The notes below the pieces were generated by a model. It was not told where the DNA came from, did no database searches, and saw nothing but the letters and a program-made list of their open reading frames with translations. A stretch of 64,000 bases of DNA from Candidatus Peribacter sp. (GTDB taxonomy: Bacteria; Patescibacteriota; Gracilibacteria; Peribacterales; Peribacteraceae). The DNA lies in NCBI GenBank assembly GCA_030647195.1, contig JAUSKD010000045.1, positions 19,849 through 83,848 of the forward strand, in the 5' to 3' direction. Position 1 is the first letter of the stretch. Each line of letters starts with the position of its first letter. Made by a program: the position numbers and the translations under genes. Below, piece after piece: positions 24,000 through 32,420 of this stretch.

Positions 24000-25103
24000 T
24001 CATACAGTTTTCTTCTTGCGGGCTTGCACACTGATGATGCCGCTTCCCACTATTTCCTGTCCCCGGTAGAACACAAGTGCCTGGCCCGGCGTAATGGATT
24101 GCACGGGTTTCATAAACTCAAAGAGCCCTGTAGATCGACGAAAAGTGAATGTTCCGCGTTCAGCAGCCGATCGGGCACGGACGCGGGCAGTCAGCCTGAT
24201 TCTTGTGTTCTCTTTCAGTGCCTGACGTGTAAAGCTGATTGAACGAATAGAAGCATGTTTACTAAGAAGAGCCCTAGAAGGAGCCACAAAAATTGTATTA
24301 CTTTTTTGATCAATAAAGACGACATGATGAGGGGCATCCTGTCCGCCGATGTGCAGTCCCTTTCGCTGACCGATGGTGTAGAACGGCAGGCCCTCGTGTC
24401 TTCCCACTGTCCTTCTGTCCAGAGTCTTGATGGGACCGGCTGAAGCTTCTGTGATGTAGCGACGCAGGAATTGAGCCGGAGACTTTTCGGGTATGAAGCA
24501 GAGATCCTGACTCTCCTTGTAGCTCTGGGGATCGAGGGGGAGAGAAAATCTCTTCGCCAGTGCATAGGTTTCGCGCTTCGTCCTGGTACCGAGGGGCAAA
24601 AGCGTTCGGGAAAGCTCTTTCTGTGTGAGGCGGGCGAGAAAGTAGCTCTGATCTTTCGTTCTGTCCGTCGCTTCGAGCAGCGCGAAGCCGCCATTCCTCC
24701 GGACAATGCGTGCGTAGTGGCCTGTCGCCACTTTGTCGCATCGGAGTTTCTGCGCAAGGCTGAGCAGATGCCTGAACTTGAATGACCGATTGCACTCGAC
24801 GCAGGGATTGGGCGTGCGTCCGTCACGGTATGCAGCAATGAAAGGATCCACGACTGTGCATTTGAAGTCCGCTGCAAGATCGAGGGTGTGGAGAGGAATG
24901 GAGAGTGACTTGCAGACGCTTCTTGCCCGTGCGAGCGTTTGTGTGTCACAGCACTTGGTGGGCAGAACCTTTGCGATTGCAGGAGCCAGAGGATCCTGCC
25001 ACAACTGGAATCGCACGCCGACCACATCATGCCCCTGCTCTTTGAGCAGGCAGGCTACGACGCTGGAATCCACCCCTCCCGACATGGCGACGAGGACGCG
25101 CAT
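24000..25103 (-). CDS. mnmA: tRNA-specific 2-thiouridylase MnmA
   Basis: 367 residues. The PP-loop is SGGVDSS at the N-terminus. The two catalytic cysteines sit in NPCVECN (about residue 100) and QDLCFIP (about 202). The tRNA-binding IGQRKGLHIGG is present, with a C-terminal beta-barrel. The enzyme inserts sulfur at U34 of tRNA-Lys/Glu/Gln. The ATG at 25103 follows TAGGAT (25110-25115) by 6 nt, with -35 TTGAAG at 25132-25137, so the transcript is probably leaderless. It is divergent from prfA, and the two -35 regions overlap. Confidence 0.96.
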   Translation of the reverse strand: MRVLVAMSGGVDSSVVACLLKEQGHDVVGVRFQLWQDPLAPAIAKVLPTKCCDTQTLARARSVCKSLSIPLHTLDLAADFKCTVVDPFIAAYRDGRTPNPCVECNRSFKFRHLLSLAQKLRCDKVATGHYARIVRRNGGFALLEATDRTKDQSYFLARLTQKELSRTLLPLGTRTKRETYALAKRFSLPLDPQSYKESQDLCFIPEKSPAQFLRRYITEASAGPIKTLDRRTVGRHEGLPFYTIGQRKGLHIGGQDAPHHVVFIDQKSNTIFVAPSRALLSKHASIRSISFTRQALKENTRIRLTARVRARSAAERGTFTFRRSTGLFEFMKPVQSITPGQALVFYRGQEIVGSGIISVQARKKKTV

Positions 25104-25109
25104 GGTGTC

Positions 25110-25137
25110 ATCCTACCTTGATGCGTCTTCCCTTCAA
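25110..25137 (-). promoter_or_regulatory. Leaderless promoter of mnmA
   Basis: -10 TAGGAT (25110-25115), 16-nt spacer, -35 TTGAAG (25132-25137). The start codon is 6 nt after the -10 box. Confidence 0.6.
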
Positions 25138-25161
25138 TAATTCCCGCGGATTTGCCATAAT
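25133..25161 (+). promoter_or_regulatory. Leaderless promoter of prfA
   Basis: -35 TTCAAT (25133-25138), 17-nt spacer, extended -10 TGC-CATAAT (hexamer 25156-25161). The GTG start follows after 6 nt. The -35 uses the same bases as the divergent mnmA -35. Confidence 0.6.
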
Positions 25162-25167
25162 GCAGGG

Positions 25168-26220
25168 GTGATTGAGAAACTTCGTGCACTGGCCACCGAG
25201 TACGCTCGCATGCAGCTTGAGATGCAGGATCCGGCTGTTCTGGCCGATCCCAGGCGCATGGCTCAGCTTGGCAAGCGCTATAAGGAGCTCGAGAAGCTGG
25301 TGTCGCTGCTGCAGGAGTATGACCGTTGTGAGGAGGCCATTGCCTTCGCCGCGAAGGTGACCGAGGCTGATTTGAAACAATTGGCCGAGGATGAAGCTGC
25401 GCATGCTGTGGCACGTAAAGAGGAGCTTCTGAGTGGCATGCGCTCGTTTCTTGTTCCCAGGGATCCGCAGGATGAGCGCAATGTGATTCTGGAGGTCCGT
25501 GCGGGCACTGGCGGGGAGGAGGCGGCGCTCTTCGCCGCAGAGCTGCTGCGGATGTATCTGCGTTACGTCGAACAGAAACGATGGAAGTCCGAGCTGGTCA
25601 GCAAGACGGATGCGGAAGGAGGGGGCATCAAGGAAGCAGTTGTGCGCATCGAGGGACCTGCCTTCGGGGACTTCAAGTTCGAGTCCGGCGTGCACCGCGT
25701 GCAGCGGATTCCCGAGACGGAGAAGAAGGGTCGCGTGCACACTTCGGCGGCCACCGTTGCCGTGTTGCCCGAGGCGGAGGAGGTGGATATTGCAATCCGT
25801 CCGCAGGACCTGAGGATCGATACATTCCGGAGCGGCGGCGCCGGCGGGCAGAACGTCAACAAGGTCGAGAGCGCCATCCGCATTACGCACATTCCCACGA
25901 ACACGGTGGTGGCCTGCCAGACCGAGCGCAGTCAGCAGCGCAACCGCGAGATCGCGATGAGTTTACTGCGCAGCCGCATCTTTGAGGCCGAGCGCGAGAA
26001 GCTGGCGAAGGAGCGCGGCGAAATGCGGGCGGGGCAGATCGGTTCGGGCGACCGCAGCGAAAAGATCCGCACCTACAACTTTCCGCAGGATCGCGTGACC
26101 GATCACCGCATCAATCAGAACTTCAGCAATCTGCCTGCGGTCATGGAAGGCGGCCTGGGAGCGATTATCGAGGCGTTGAAACAGGCTGATCAGGATCGGA
26201 GAGTGGCTTCCGCACTCTAA
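25168..26220 (+). CDS. prfA: Peptide chain release factor 1
   Basis: 350 residues, GTG start. The peptidyl-hydrolysis motif GGQ is in GAGGQNVNKVESAIRITH. The stop-codon-reading tripeptide PxT is PET in VQRIPETEKKGRVHTS. Helical domain 1 covers about 1-110. RF1 reads UAA and UAG. Its presence, together with genes ending in TAG, TAA and TGA, is consistent with the standard code here. The stop codon overlaps that of the converging acyl-carrier gene by 4 bp. Confidence 0.97.
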   Translation: MIEKLRALATEYARMQLEMQDPAVLADPRRMAQLGKRYKELEKLVSLLQEYDRCEEAIAFAAKVTEADLKQLAEDEAAHAVARKEELLSGMRSFLVPRDPQDERNVILEVRAGTGGEEAALFAAELLRMYLRYVEQKRWKSELVSKTDAEGGGIKEAVVRIEGPAFGDFKFESGVHRVQRIPETEKKGRVHTSAATVAVLPEAEEVDIAIRPQDLRIDTFRSGGAGGQNVNKVESAIRITHIPTNTVVACQTERSQQRNREIAMSLLRSRIFEAEREKLAKERGEMRAGQIGSGDRSEKIRTYNFPQDRVTDHRINQNFSNLPAVMEGGLGAIIEALKQADQDRRVASAL

Positions 26221-26552
26221 CGCTTTTTGACTTCATCCGCTTCTCTCTCTTTTTGTGCGATGACGCTCGTGATTGCGTTCGTGGTCGCAGCGATGAGCGC
26301 GGCGATCGTTGTTGCCGTCGTGACTTCTGCTTCCACGATGAAGTGATCGACAGTGCACTGGCGCCTATCGAGCAGGGATTGCACGTCCTGCTCGACTTCG
26401 ATGAGGATATCAGGAATATCAAGGGAATCTGCGCCCAGCTCTGCGAGTTGAAGTGTTTCATCTGCCAAACTCGCTCTTTCAACATACAGGTGATCGCGCA
26501 GTGCGTCCTTCACAATCCGACGTGCCTCCGCTTCAGCGTCCAATCTCTGCAT
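26217..26552 (-). CDS. Acyl carrier protein-like
   Basis: 111 residues from the ATG at 26552. The attachment site for phosphopantetheine is LGADSLDIPDILIEVEQ, with Ser in the DSLD box and the helix II acidic pattern typical of ACPs. The C-terminal extension of about 35 residues (TTATTIAALIAATTNA, then a charged tail) is unusual. ACPs carry acyl or other thioester chains; no fatty-acid genes are nearby, so the partner enzyme is unknown. CATAAT (26559-26564) ends 6 nt before the ATG, so it is probably leaderless. The upstream flank is AT-rich. Confidence 0.82.
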   Translation of the reverse strand: MQRLDAEAEARRIVKDALRDHLYVERASLADETLQLAELGADSLDIPDILIEVEQDVQSLLDRRQCTVDHFIVEAEVTTATTIAALIAATTNAITSVIAQKEREADEVKKR

Positions 26553-26558
26553 AAAAAT

Positions 26559-26564
26559 ATTATG
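26559..26564 (-). promoter_or_regulatory. -10 box CATAAT, leaderless start of the ACP gene
   Basis: Six nt before the ATG at 26552, in an AT-rich context with no clear -35. Confidence 0.55.
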
Positions 26565-26605
26565 ATAAAATATCATATAAATGTCAACTATTCACCAGTT
26601 GAATA

Positions 26606-27934
26606 TTAGCGTGGCCGGATGGTCTGCATCAAAGCAATTCGCTGATGAATGAGTGATGCCGTTCCGATATCTGCACGATGACGCACGGGTCCCTTCACCT
26701 GCCTGCAGAACTCTTCGGCGATCTTCTCCGCCTCCGCGAGGTCTGTGCCGACGCCCACGATCCCGGCGGTTCGCGATCCGCCCACATGCAGGATGCCCTG
26801 TTCGTCTTCCGCGATGTCTCCAAAAAAGAGACGTGCGTTCTTGGGTACAGGCGGAAAGCTCACCACGGCGCCCTTTTGGTCTTTGCTGACGGGATAACTT
26901 TCGGGGGTGAGGTATTTGCAGACCGTGGCTTTGTGCTCGAATTGAACGAGGTCTTCGGTGAGCGTGCCCTGCGTGATGGCCTGACAGATCGAAACAAGGT
27001 CAGAAGAGAGGAGCGGGAGCACATTCAGCGCCTCGGGGTCGCCGAAGCGCGCGTTATACTCAATGACCCGGATTCCGTCTTTCACAGCGATGAATCCTCC
27101 GTACAGAATTCCGCGGTACGGTTCGCCGCATTCCTTCAGCAGTGCCTGGGCAGTGAGACGATTGATCTCCTTCGCGCGCGCGAGATCGGATGCAGCGAGG
27201 AAGGGGAGTGAATGATTCGCATCCGTGTAGGTGCCCATGCCGCCCGTATTGGGGCCGGTATCTCCTGCGTAGGCGCGCTTGTGATCCTGGATCGCGGGCA
27301 TATCGATCACTTGTGTGCCGGACACGAATGAAAGCAGGCTGAATTCCACGCCGATCAGTTTCTCCTCGATCACGACGCGCCCTCCCTCATCGATGCACTC
27401 TCTGGCGTACTGCATGCCTTCTTCGATGGTGGCCAGATGTTCGCCGCTCACTTTGACCCCTTTGCCGCCCCTGAGCGCGTCATACTTCACCACGTAGTTT
27501 CCCTGTAATTCTTGTGCAATATATTTGTTCAATTCTTTTGGCTCGTACGAGGTAAAAACGCGGTACTTGGGTACTGAGTCGGGAATGAATTTTTGCAGCA
27601 GGTCACGTGCGAAACTCTTGCTCGATTCGATACGTGCGAGGGATTTTTTCGGCGCGACAGTGGGGATACCCGCGGCTTCCAGCAGGTCAGCAAGGCCGCC
27701 ACCGATCGGATCATCCGGGCCGACGATGGCGAGATCGGGCTTCGCCTTCTTTGTGATATCCATCACCCACGGAAAATCGAGGAGAGAACCGACGTGCAAC
27801 TCTGCGGAGAGGCGCTTCAGTCCGGGATTCTTGGTCGTGCAAACGGAAATAAGTTCCGGCTTCTGCGGACTTCTCGAAAGCGCATCGGCGATGGCGTGTT
27901 CGCGGGCGCCGGAGGCGACGAGGAGGATCTTCAT
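26606..27934 (-). CDS. purD: Phosphoribosylamine-glycine ligase
   Basis: 442 residues with an ATP-grasp fold. It begins MKILLVASGAREHAIADAL, with VVKYDALRGGKGV (ATP-binding loop), the GGMGTYTDA motif and YNARFGDPEA near the metal site. It catalyses the second step of purine synthesis, PRA plus glycine to GAR. It starts 2 nt after the purF stop, so the pair forms an operon with successive steps. Length is normal. Confidence 0.96.
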   Translation of the reverse strand: MKILLVASGAREHAIADALSRSPQKPELISVCTTKNPGLKRLSAELHVGSLLDFPWVMDITKKAKPDLAIVGPDDPIGGGLADLLEAAGIPTVAPKKSLARIESSKSFARDLLQKFIPDSVPKYRVFTSYEPKELNKYIAQELQGNYVVKYDALRGGKGVKVSGEHLATIEEGMQYARECIDEGGRVVIEEKLIGVEFSLLSFVSGTQVIDMPAIQDHKRAYAGDTGPNTGGMGTYTDANHSLPFLAASDLARAKEINRLTAQALLKECGEPYRGILYGGFIAVKDGIRVIEYNARFGDPEALNVLPLLSSDLVSICQAITQGTLTEDLVQFEHKATVCKYLTPESYPVSKDQKGAVVSFPPVPKNARLFFGDIAEDEQGILHVGGSRTAGIVGVGTDLAEAEKIAEEFCRQVKGPVRHRADIGTASLIHQRIALMQTIRPR

Positions 27935-27936
27935 AA

Positions 27937-29442
27937 CTACACCAAGGCCAGCATCTTCTGATTGTCCCCTTCCTCTTCATCGTTCTGGAAGGACTCTCGT
28001 GTACTGTTGCGGCAGCTGCCGAGTTCCTTGAGCAATTTGGGCGTCACTTCGGGGGTGGGGTACTTTTTGGTGAAGCATCCTTCGCTGAAGTGTTTGATCT
28101 TGGGGTTTCCGTACCAGATGGCTTTGTGCATATCCTCGACGGTGCCGTAGAAGAGGCCGTCGGCTTTGATGTACTTGCGGATCTCTTCCACGGACATGTT
28201 TGCACCAATGAGTTCCTGGGTGGTGGGCAGGTCGATGCCGTACGGATCGGGGCTGATGATGGGAGGAGACGCCGAGGCGAAATACACTTTCTTGGCGCCG
28301 GCCTCGCGCACCAGCTCCACGATTTTCTTCGAGGTGTTGCCACGCACGATGGAGTCATCGACCAGCAGGACGGACTTGCCTTTGAATTCAAGTTCGATCG
28401 GATGGAGCTTGAAGTGCAGGCTGCGCTTGCGCATGTTCTGCCCCGGCATAATGAAGGTGCGGTGGATGTAGCGGTTTTTAATTAAACCCTCGCGGTAGCG
28501 CACGTTGAGTTTGCCCGCGAGCCCGGCCGCCACGGGACGACCCGTATCCGGCACGGGCACCACGGAATCGATGTGGATGCCGGCTGCCTTGATCTGCCGC
28601 GCGAGCGCCTCACCCATGCGGACGCGCGCCTTGTACACGTTCACACCGTCGATGGTGGAGTCGGGTGCCGCGAGGTACACCCACTCGAAGATGCAGGGGT
28701 TGAGCTCGCCGTGCCGGACCTGCCGGGAGTGCAGACGGTTCTTGTGGTCGATGAAGACCACTTCGCCCGGGCGCACGTCGCGTATAAATTCAAAATCAAG
28801 CGCGGGGAACGCGGAGTTTTCTGAGGCGATGATGTACTCCTCTTTCATGCCGTACTTGCGTTTGCCGATTTGAAGAGGCCGGATGCCGTGTGGATCGCGG
28901 AAGCCGACGATTCCCTGACCGCCGATCAGCGCCACGGCGGAGTAGGCGCCCTTGCAACGCTTGTAGACGCTCTTCATGGCGCTGAAGACCTGGTCGGGCG
29001 TCAGGCGCCCCTTCGGCCGCTGATTGCGAATCGCAACGGAGAGGACATTGAGCAGCACTTCGGAATCAGAATTCGTGTTGAGATGGCGGTACTCTTTCTC
29101 GAGCAGAAACTTGCGAAGCTCCGCGGCGTTCGTCAGGTTGCCGTTGTGTGCCAGAGCGATGCCAAAGGGTGTTGAGACGAAAAAGGGCTGCGCTTCGAAT
29201 TCGCTGGAGCAGCCTGCGGTGGGGTAGCGCACGTGCCCGACCCCCATGGTGCCGCGAAGGCGAAGCAGAGACTTGTCGTGAAAGACATCCTGCACGAGTC
29301 CGTTTGCTTTCTTCAGATGGAATTGGTTGTTATAGGTGATGATTCCTGCTGCATCCTGACCGCGATGTTGGAGGAGAATGAGGCCGTCATAGAGATCCTG
29401 AATCACATCTCTGAACCCGGCGACTGCAATTATTCCGCACAC
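27937..29442 (-). CDS. purF: Amidophosphoribosyltransferase
   Basis: 501 residues, GTG start followed at once by Cys2 (MCGIIAVAG), the N-terminal nucleophile of the glutaminase domain. The PRTase domain has VLLVDDSIVRGNTS as PRPP loop. No propeptide is present, as in E. coli PurF. It commits PRPP to purine synthesis. A T-rich and C-rich tract (TAGGGGG words on the + strand, 29449-29477) lies just upstream. Its RNA would be pyrimidine-rich without a Shine-Dalgarno sequence. Confidence 0.97.
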   Translation of the reverse strand: MCGIIAVAGFRDVIQDLYDGLILLQHRGQDAAGIITYNNQFHLKKANGLVQDVFHDKSLLRLRGTMGVGHVRYPTAGCSSEFEAQPFFVSTPFGIALAHNGNLTNAAELRKFLLEKEYRHLNTNSDSEVLLNVLSVAIRNQRPKGRLTPDQVFSAMKSVYKRCKGAYSAVALIGGQGIVGFRDPHGIRPLQIGKRKYGMKEEYIIASENSAFPALDFEFIRDVRPGEVVFIDHKNRLHSRQVRHGELNPCIFEWVYLAAPDSTIDGVNVYKARVRMGEALARQIKAAGIHIDSVVPVPDTGRPVAAGLAGKLNVRYREGLIKNRYIHRTFIMPGQNMRKRSLHFKLHPIELEFKGKSVLLVDDSIVRGNTSKKIVELVREAGAKKVYFASASPPIISPDPYGIDLPTTQELIGANMSVEEIRKYIKADGLFYGTVEDMHKAIWYGNPKIKHFSEGCFTKKYPTPEVTPKLLKELGSCRNSTRESFQNDEEEGDNQKMLALV

Positions 29443-29448
29443 GAGAGG

Positions 29449-29477
29449 ATTAGGGGGTAGGGGGTAGGGCGTAGGAC
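29449..29477. repeat. TAGGGGG tandem words upstream of purF
   Basis: Three adjoining TAGGG(GG) words. On the purF strand this reads as CCCTA-type pyrimidine-rich leader sequence. It resembles the repeats at 388-439 and 50836-50856. Confidence 0.55.
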
Positions 29478-29586
29478 ACGCTCAAGCAGACCTTGCGGAG
29501 CGAAATCCGGAAGGCCGAAAAGCAGGGAAACGGTGTTTCCACGTATGCATTTTACTCAGAATGCGACGCACCGCAAGTTCTTCGAC

Positions 29587-30432
29587 TCATTTCTGCAACT
29601 GACGCTCCTTCGCGCGAACGCAGTTGCGAATCAAGGAAGCAACAGTCATCGGCCCGACACCGCCCGGAACCGGCGTGATGGCGGAGGCTTTCTCTGCAAC
29701 CGATGCATCGCAATCTCCCACGAGCCCCGCATCGGTCTTGTTCATGCCGACGTCGATGACCACAACGCCCTCTTTCACCATGTCACCGGTGATGAGGTTT
29801 GCCTTGCCCACGGCGACGATCAAAATGTCGGCCTGTCGTGTCAGATCGGCGAGATTCTTCGTATGGTGGTGGCAGACCGTTACGGTGGCATCGCGGTTCA
29901 AGAGCATCACGGCGATGGGCTTGCCCACGGTATTGCTGCGACCCACGATCACGACGTGCCTGCCCTTCACCGGAATTTTGTAGTGTTCCAGAAGAATGAC
30001 GATGCCGCCGGGGGTCGCGGGCGGCAGGTGTTCAAATTCCACCGAGAGGAACATCTTGCCCAGGTTGTATGCGCCGAAGCCGTCGATGTCCTTCTTCGGA
30101 TCGATCGCCTTCACGATCTCGGGAACATGCGCTTGCAGCGCTGGAGGCAGGGGAACCTGCACGATGAATCCGGTGACATCCGTATCGGTATTGAGTTTCG
30201 TCACGATGTCCATCAGGGTAGCCAGCTCCGTGTCTTCCGGCAGGTGGATGTGCTCACTGCGCATGCCCACCGCCTCGCAGCTCTTGAATTTCTGCTTGAT
30301 GTAGCTGGCACTTGCCGGATCATTGCCCACCTGCACCACAACCAGTTTGGGATCGAGCTTCTTCACCTTGGGCTTGAGGGTCAAAAGGAGCGCATCCGCT
30401 GCTTCCCGTCCGGAGAGGATTTGTGCTGGCAT
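29587..30432 (-). CDS. folD: Bifunctional methylenetetrahydrofolate dehydrogenase/cyclohydrolase
   Basis: 281 residues from the ATG at 30432 (MPAQILSGREAADALLL), which matches the normal family start and length; upstream ATG at 30477 is rejected. The catalytic Lys is in ASASYIKQK. The NADP site is VGRSNTVGKPIA, and PGGVGPMTVASLI is the C-terminal signature. It supplies one-carbon units for purines and formyl-Met. TATCAT (30442-30447) lies 9 nt before the ATG. The gene is downstream of purF-purD in position but transcribed as a separate unit on the same strand. Confidence 0.96.
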   Translation of the reverse strand: MPAQILSGREAADALLLTLKPKVKKLDPKLVVVQVGNDPASASYIKQKFKSCEAVGMRSEHIHLPEDTELATLMDIVTKLNTDTDVTGFIVQVPLPPALQAHVPEIVKAIDPKKDIDGFGAYNLGKMFLSVEFEHLPPATPGGIVILLEHYKIPVKGRHVVIVGRSNTVGKPIAVMLLNRDATVTVCHHHTKNLADLTRQADILIVAVGKANLITGDMVKEGVVVIDVGMNKTDAGLVGDCDASVAEKASAITPVPGGVGPMTVASLIRNCVRAKERQLQK

Positions 30433-30441
30433 TGCATTGCC

Positions 30442-30447
30442 ATGATA
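30442..30447 (-). promoter_or_regulatory. -10 box TATCAT of folD
   Basis: Nine nt before the chosen ATG, supporting that start over the longer frame. Confidence 0.45.
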
Positions 30448-30495
30448 GAGGGAGGAAATGTTGCTGTGAACGGCCATTTCTACTTTTTTGTCTGC

Positions 30496-30501
30496 TACGC
30501 T
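30496..30501 (+). promoter_or_regulatory. Extended -10 TGC-TACGCT of rlmN
   Basis: The hexamer ends 7 nt before the ATG at 30509. TGC at 30493-30495 makes it an extended -10, and no -35 is needed. Confidence 0.55.
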
Positions 30502-30508
30502 GTCAGGG

Positions 30509-31564
30509 ATGGCGATAGCGACGCGTCAGCACAGGTTCGGGGAGCTCTTTCCGTCAGCGCCTGCGTTCCGCTGGCGGCAGGCGGAAGCGGCGCTCTTTCA
30601 GCCCGATGCAAAGGGGTGGGGGAGTGTCTCGGTCTTTCCCAAGGCGATGCGTGAGGAAGCGGAGGCGAAGATTCCATGGATGTCCGTCGCGCTCGATCGG
30701 ATGTTCGAGAGCAGGGATCAAGAAACACTCAAGGCGGTGCTCTCGACGGAAGACCATTTGCTCTTCGAGACCGTGCTTATGGGGAATGCCCGGGAGCAGT
30801 GGACGGTGTGCGTGTCGTCACAAGTGGGATGCGCCATGCGCTGCGCGTTCTGCGCCACGGGGGCGATGGGACTCAAGCGAAGTCTCAACGAGGACGAGAT
30901 CACCGATCAGCTGCGGTTCTGGCAGTCATTTCTCCGGGAGCGGCCGGAAGCCGATGCGCGCATCAGTAACGTTGTCTTCATGGGCATGGGCGAGCCGCTC
31001 ACGAATGTGGACAATGTGAAGCAGGCCATCCGCACGTGGGTGGACAAGACCGACATCGGCCCGACGCACATCACGGTCTCCACGGTCGGGGTTCTGCCCG
31101 CGATGGATCAGTTGCTGGAGGATAAGGACTGGCCATCGGTGCGGATTGCGATTTCGCTTCACAGCGCGGATCAAACCGAGCGAGAAAAGATTGTGCCAAG
31201 TACCGTACCGCACTTTTTGGACAAACTTGCGGACTGGTGCCGGCGCTACCGCCAGATCCTCGGCAACCGTCGTCACCATCTCACCTTCGAGTACACGCTG
31301 ATCAGCGGCGTCAACGACACCCCGGAGCAGGCGGAAATGCTTGCGCGGTTCATTGAGCGGTGCGGCAAGCCGAAACTGAATGTCATTCCACTGAATCCCG
31401 TTTCAGGGAAACCCTTCACCGCAAGCGATCAGAAGAGGATTGAGCTGTTCAAGCAGGTGATTCTGCGTCACGGGATTGACGTGATGCAGCGCCGAACCAT
31501 GGGGGATGACATTGCGGCGGCCTGCGGTCAGCTCGCGACTGGGGAACAGCCGCATATGATTTGA
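30509..31564 (+). CDS. rlmN: Dual-specificity RNA methyltransferase RlmN
   Basis: 351 residues from the ATG at 30509; the longer frame uses a TTG at 30488. The radical-SAM motif CAMRCAFC is near residue 110, with GMGEPLTN downstream. The C-terminal catalytic Cys is in DDIAAACGQL. It methylates C2 of A2503 in 23S rRNA and A37 in some tRNAs. It is divergent from folD. The gap of 6 nt or so between start and -10 suggests a leaderless message. Confidence 0.95.
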   Translation: MAIATRQHRFGELFPSAPAFRWRQAEAALFQPDAKGWGSVSVFPKAMREEAEAKIPWMSVALDRMFESRDQETLKAVLSTEDHLLFETVLMGNAREQWTVCVSSQVGCAMRCAFCATGAMGLKRSLNEDEITDQLRFWQSFLRERPEADARISNVVFMGMGEPLTNVDNVKQAIRTWVDKTDIGPTHITVSTVGVLPAMDQLLEDKDWPSVRIAISLHSADQTEREKIVPSTVPHFLDKLADWCRRYRQILGNRRHHLTFEYTLISGVNDTPEQAEMLARFIERCGKPKLNVIPLNPVSGKPFTASDQKRIELFKQVILRHGIDVMQRRTMGDDIAAACGQLATGEQPHMI

Positions 31565-31612
31565 TGTGCAATCATTTTTGCAAGGAGCACATTCTTTTGC
31601 TGGTTCCTTTCG

Positions 31613-31643
31613 TACTTTCTTTGTCAGGGCGACAAAGAAAGTA
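31613..31643. repeat. Perfect 13-bp REP-like hairpin
   Basis: TACTTTCTTTGTC (31613-31625) and GACAAAGAAAGTA (31631-31643) are perfect complements with loop AGGGC. The following CCAAAGAAAACGC is reminiscent of REP-type palindromes seen in unrelated bacteria. It lies between the converging rlmN and tmk genes and may also terminate them. The remaining gap to 31760 shows nothing clear. Confidence 0.75.
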
Positions 31644-31760
31644 CCAAAGAAAACGCTCCGCCTATGGCCCTCTCCGCTATCGCCGCCACATAGTCGGGTT
31701 TCCGGGATTATGTGTGTTGTATTGTTTCGAACCGGTTTTGTTTCTGTAGGTGTTTCGCCG

Positions 31761-32348
31761 TTATTTTATTTGCACGTGTCTGTAGATCACTTCGGCCACT
31801 TCCTCCAGTGATCCGGAGGTATCGATGACGCGGATCAGAGGATCTTCCGCCGCGAGGAGCTTGTAGGCGTCGTAGACCTTGTGCTGGAGCTCCGTGCGTT
31901 CCAGTGCATCCGTCTGATCGCGCCGGGTCATGCGTTCCTGCAGGACTGCGAAGGGCGGGAGCAGGAAGAATGTTTCGTCAGGTCGAATAAATTTTTTGTT
32001 CATCTCGTCCAGTTGCGCCCGCGAAATGCCGAGGGCAAAACCGTAGGCGATGGTCGAGTGAAAGTAGCGGTCCGAAATCACCGTTGTCCCCCGGGCGAGT
32101 GCCGGTTCGATCACCTGCTCAAGGTGCCACGTGCGGTCTGCGCAAAACCGGCTCTGTAGATCGAAGGGCGAGAAGGATTTTCCCGCGCGCAAGTCGCTGC
32201 GGATAGCCGATCCGATGGGTCCGTCGGTGGGCTCGAACGTGCACAGGACGGGGAGTTTTTCGCGGGCCAGGCGGTCTCCGAGCAGCTTCACATGCTTGGT
32301 TGTTCCCGCTCCGTCGGGTCCTTCGAGGACAATGAATTTTCCGCGCAT
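31761..32348 (-). CDS. tmk: Thymidylate kinase with variant P-loop
   Basis: 195 residues. It starts MRGKFIVLEGPDGAGTTKHV, with the DR(Y) motif in ISDRYFHSTIAYGFA and the lid region near ERMTRRDQTD. It phosphorylates dTMP. The Walker A usually reads DGxGK(S/T)T, but here the Lys position holds Thr (GAGTTKH), with a Lys two residues later. The rest of the enzyme is normal, so it may be an accepted lineage variant. TATACT (32357-32362) ends 8 nt before the ATG, giving a leaderless prediction. Confidence 0.92.
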   Translation of the reverse strand: MRGKFIVLEGPDGAGTTKHVKLLGDRLAREKLPVLCTFEPTDGPIGSAIRSDLRAGKSFSPFDLQSRFCADRTWHLEQVIEPALARGTTVISDRYFHSTIAYGFALGISRAQLDEMNKKFIRPDETFFLLPPFAVLQERMTRRDQTDALERTELQHKVYDAYKLLAAEDPLIRVIDTSGSLEEVAEVIYRHVQIK

Positions 32349-32356
32349 TGGGCGTC

Positions 32357-32362
32357 AGTATA
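32357..32362 (-). promoter_or_regulatory. -10 box TATACT of tmk
   Basis: Eight nt before the ATG at 32348, with no clear -35. Divergent from the strong promoter at 32378. Confidence 0.55.
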
Positions 32363-32377
32363 CGCCAAAGCCGCATG

Positions 32378-32406
32378 TTGAAATATAGGTCAAAATGTTG
32401 TATAAT
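32378..32406 (+). promoter_or_regulatory. Strong sigma-70-like promoter of the Clp-like operon
   Basis: -35 TTGAAA (32378-32383), 17-nt spacer, perfect -10 TATAAT (32401-32406). The start codon is 14 nt downstream. Confidence 0.78.
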
Positions 32407-32420
32407 TACTAGAAAGACAC

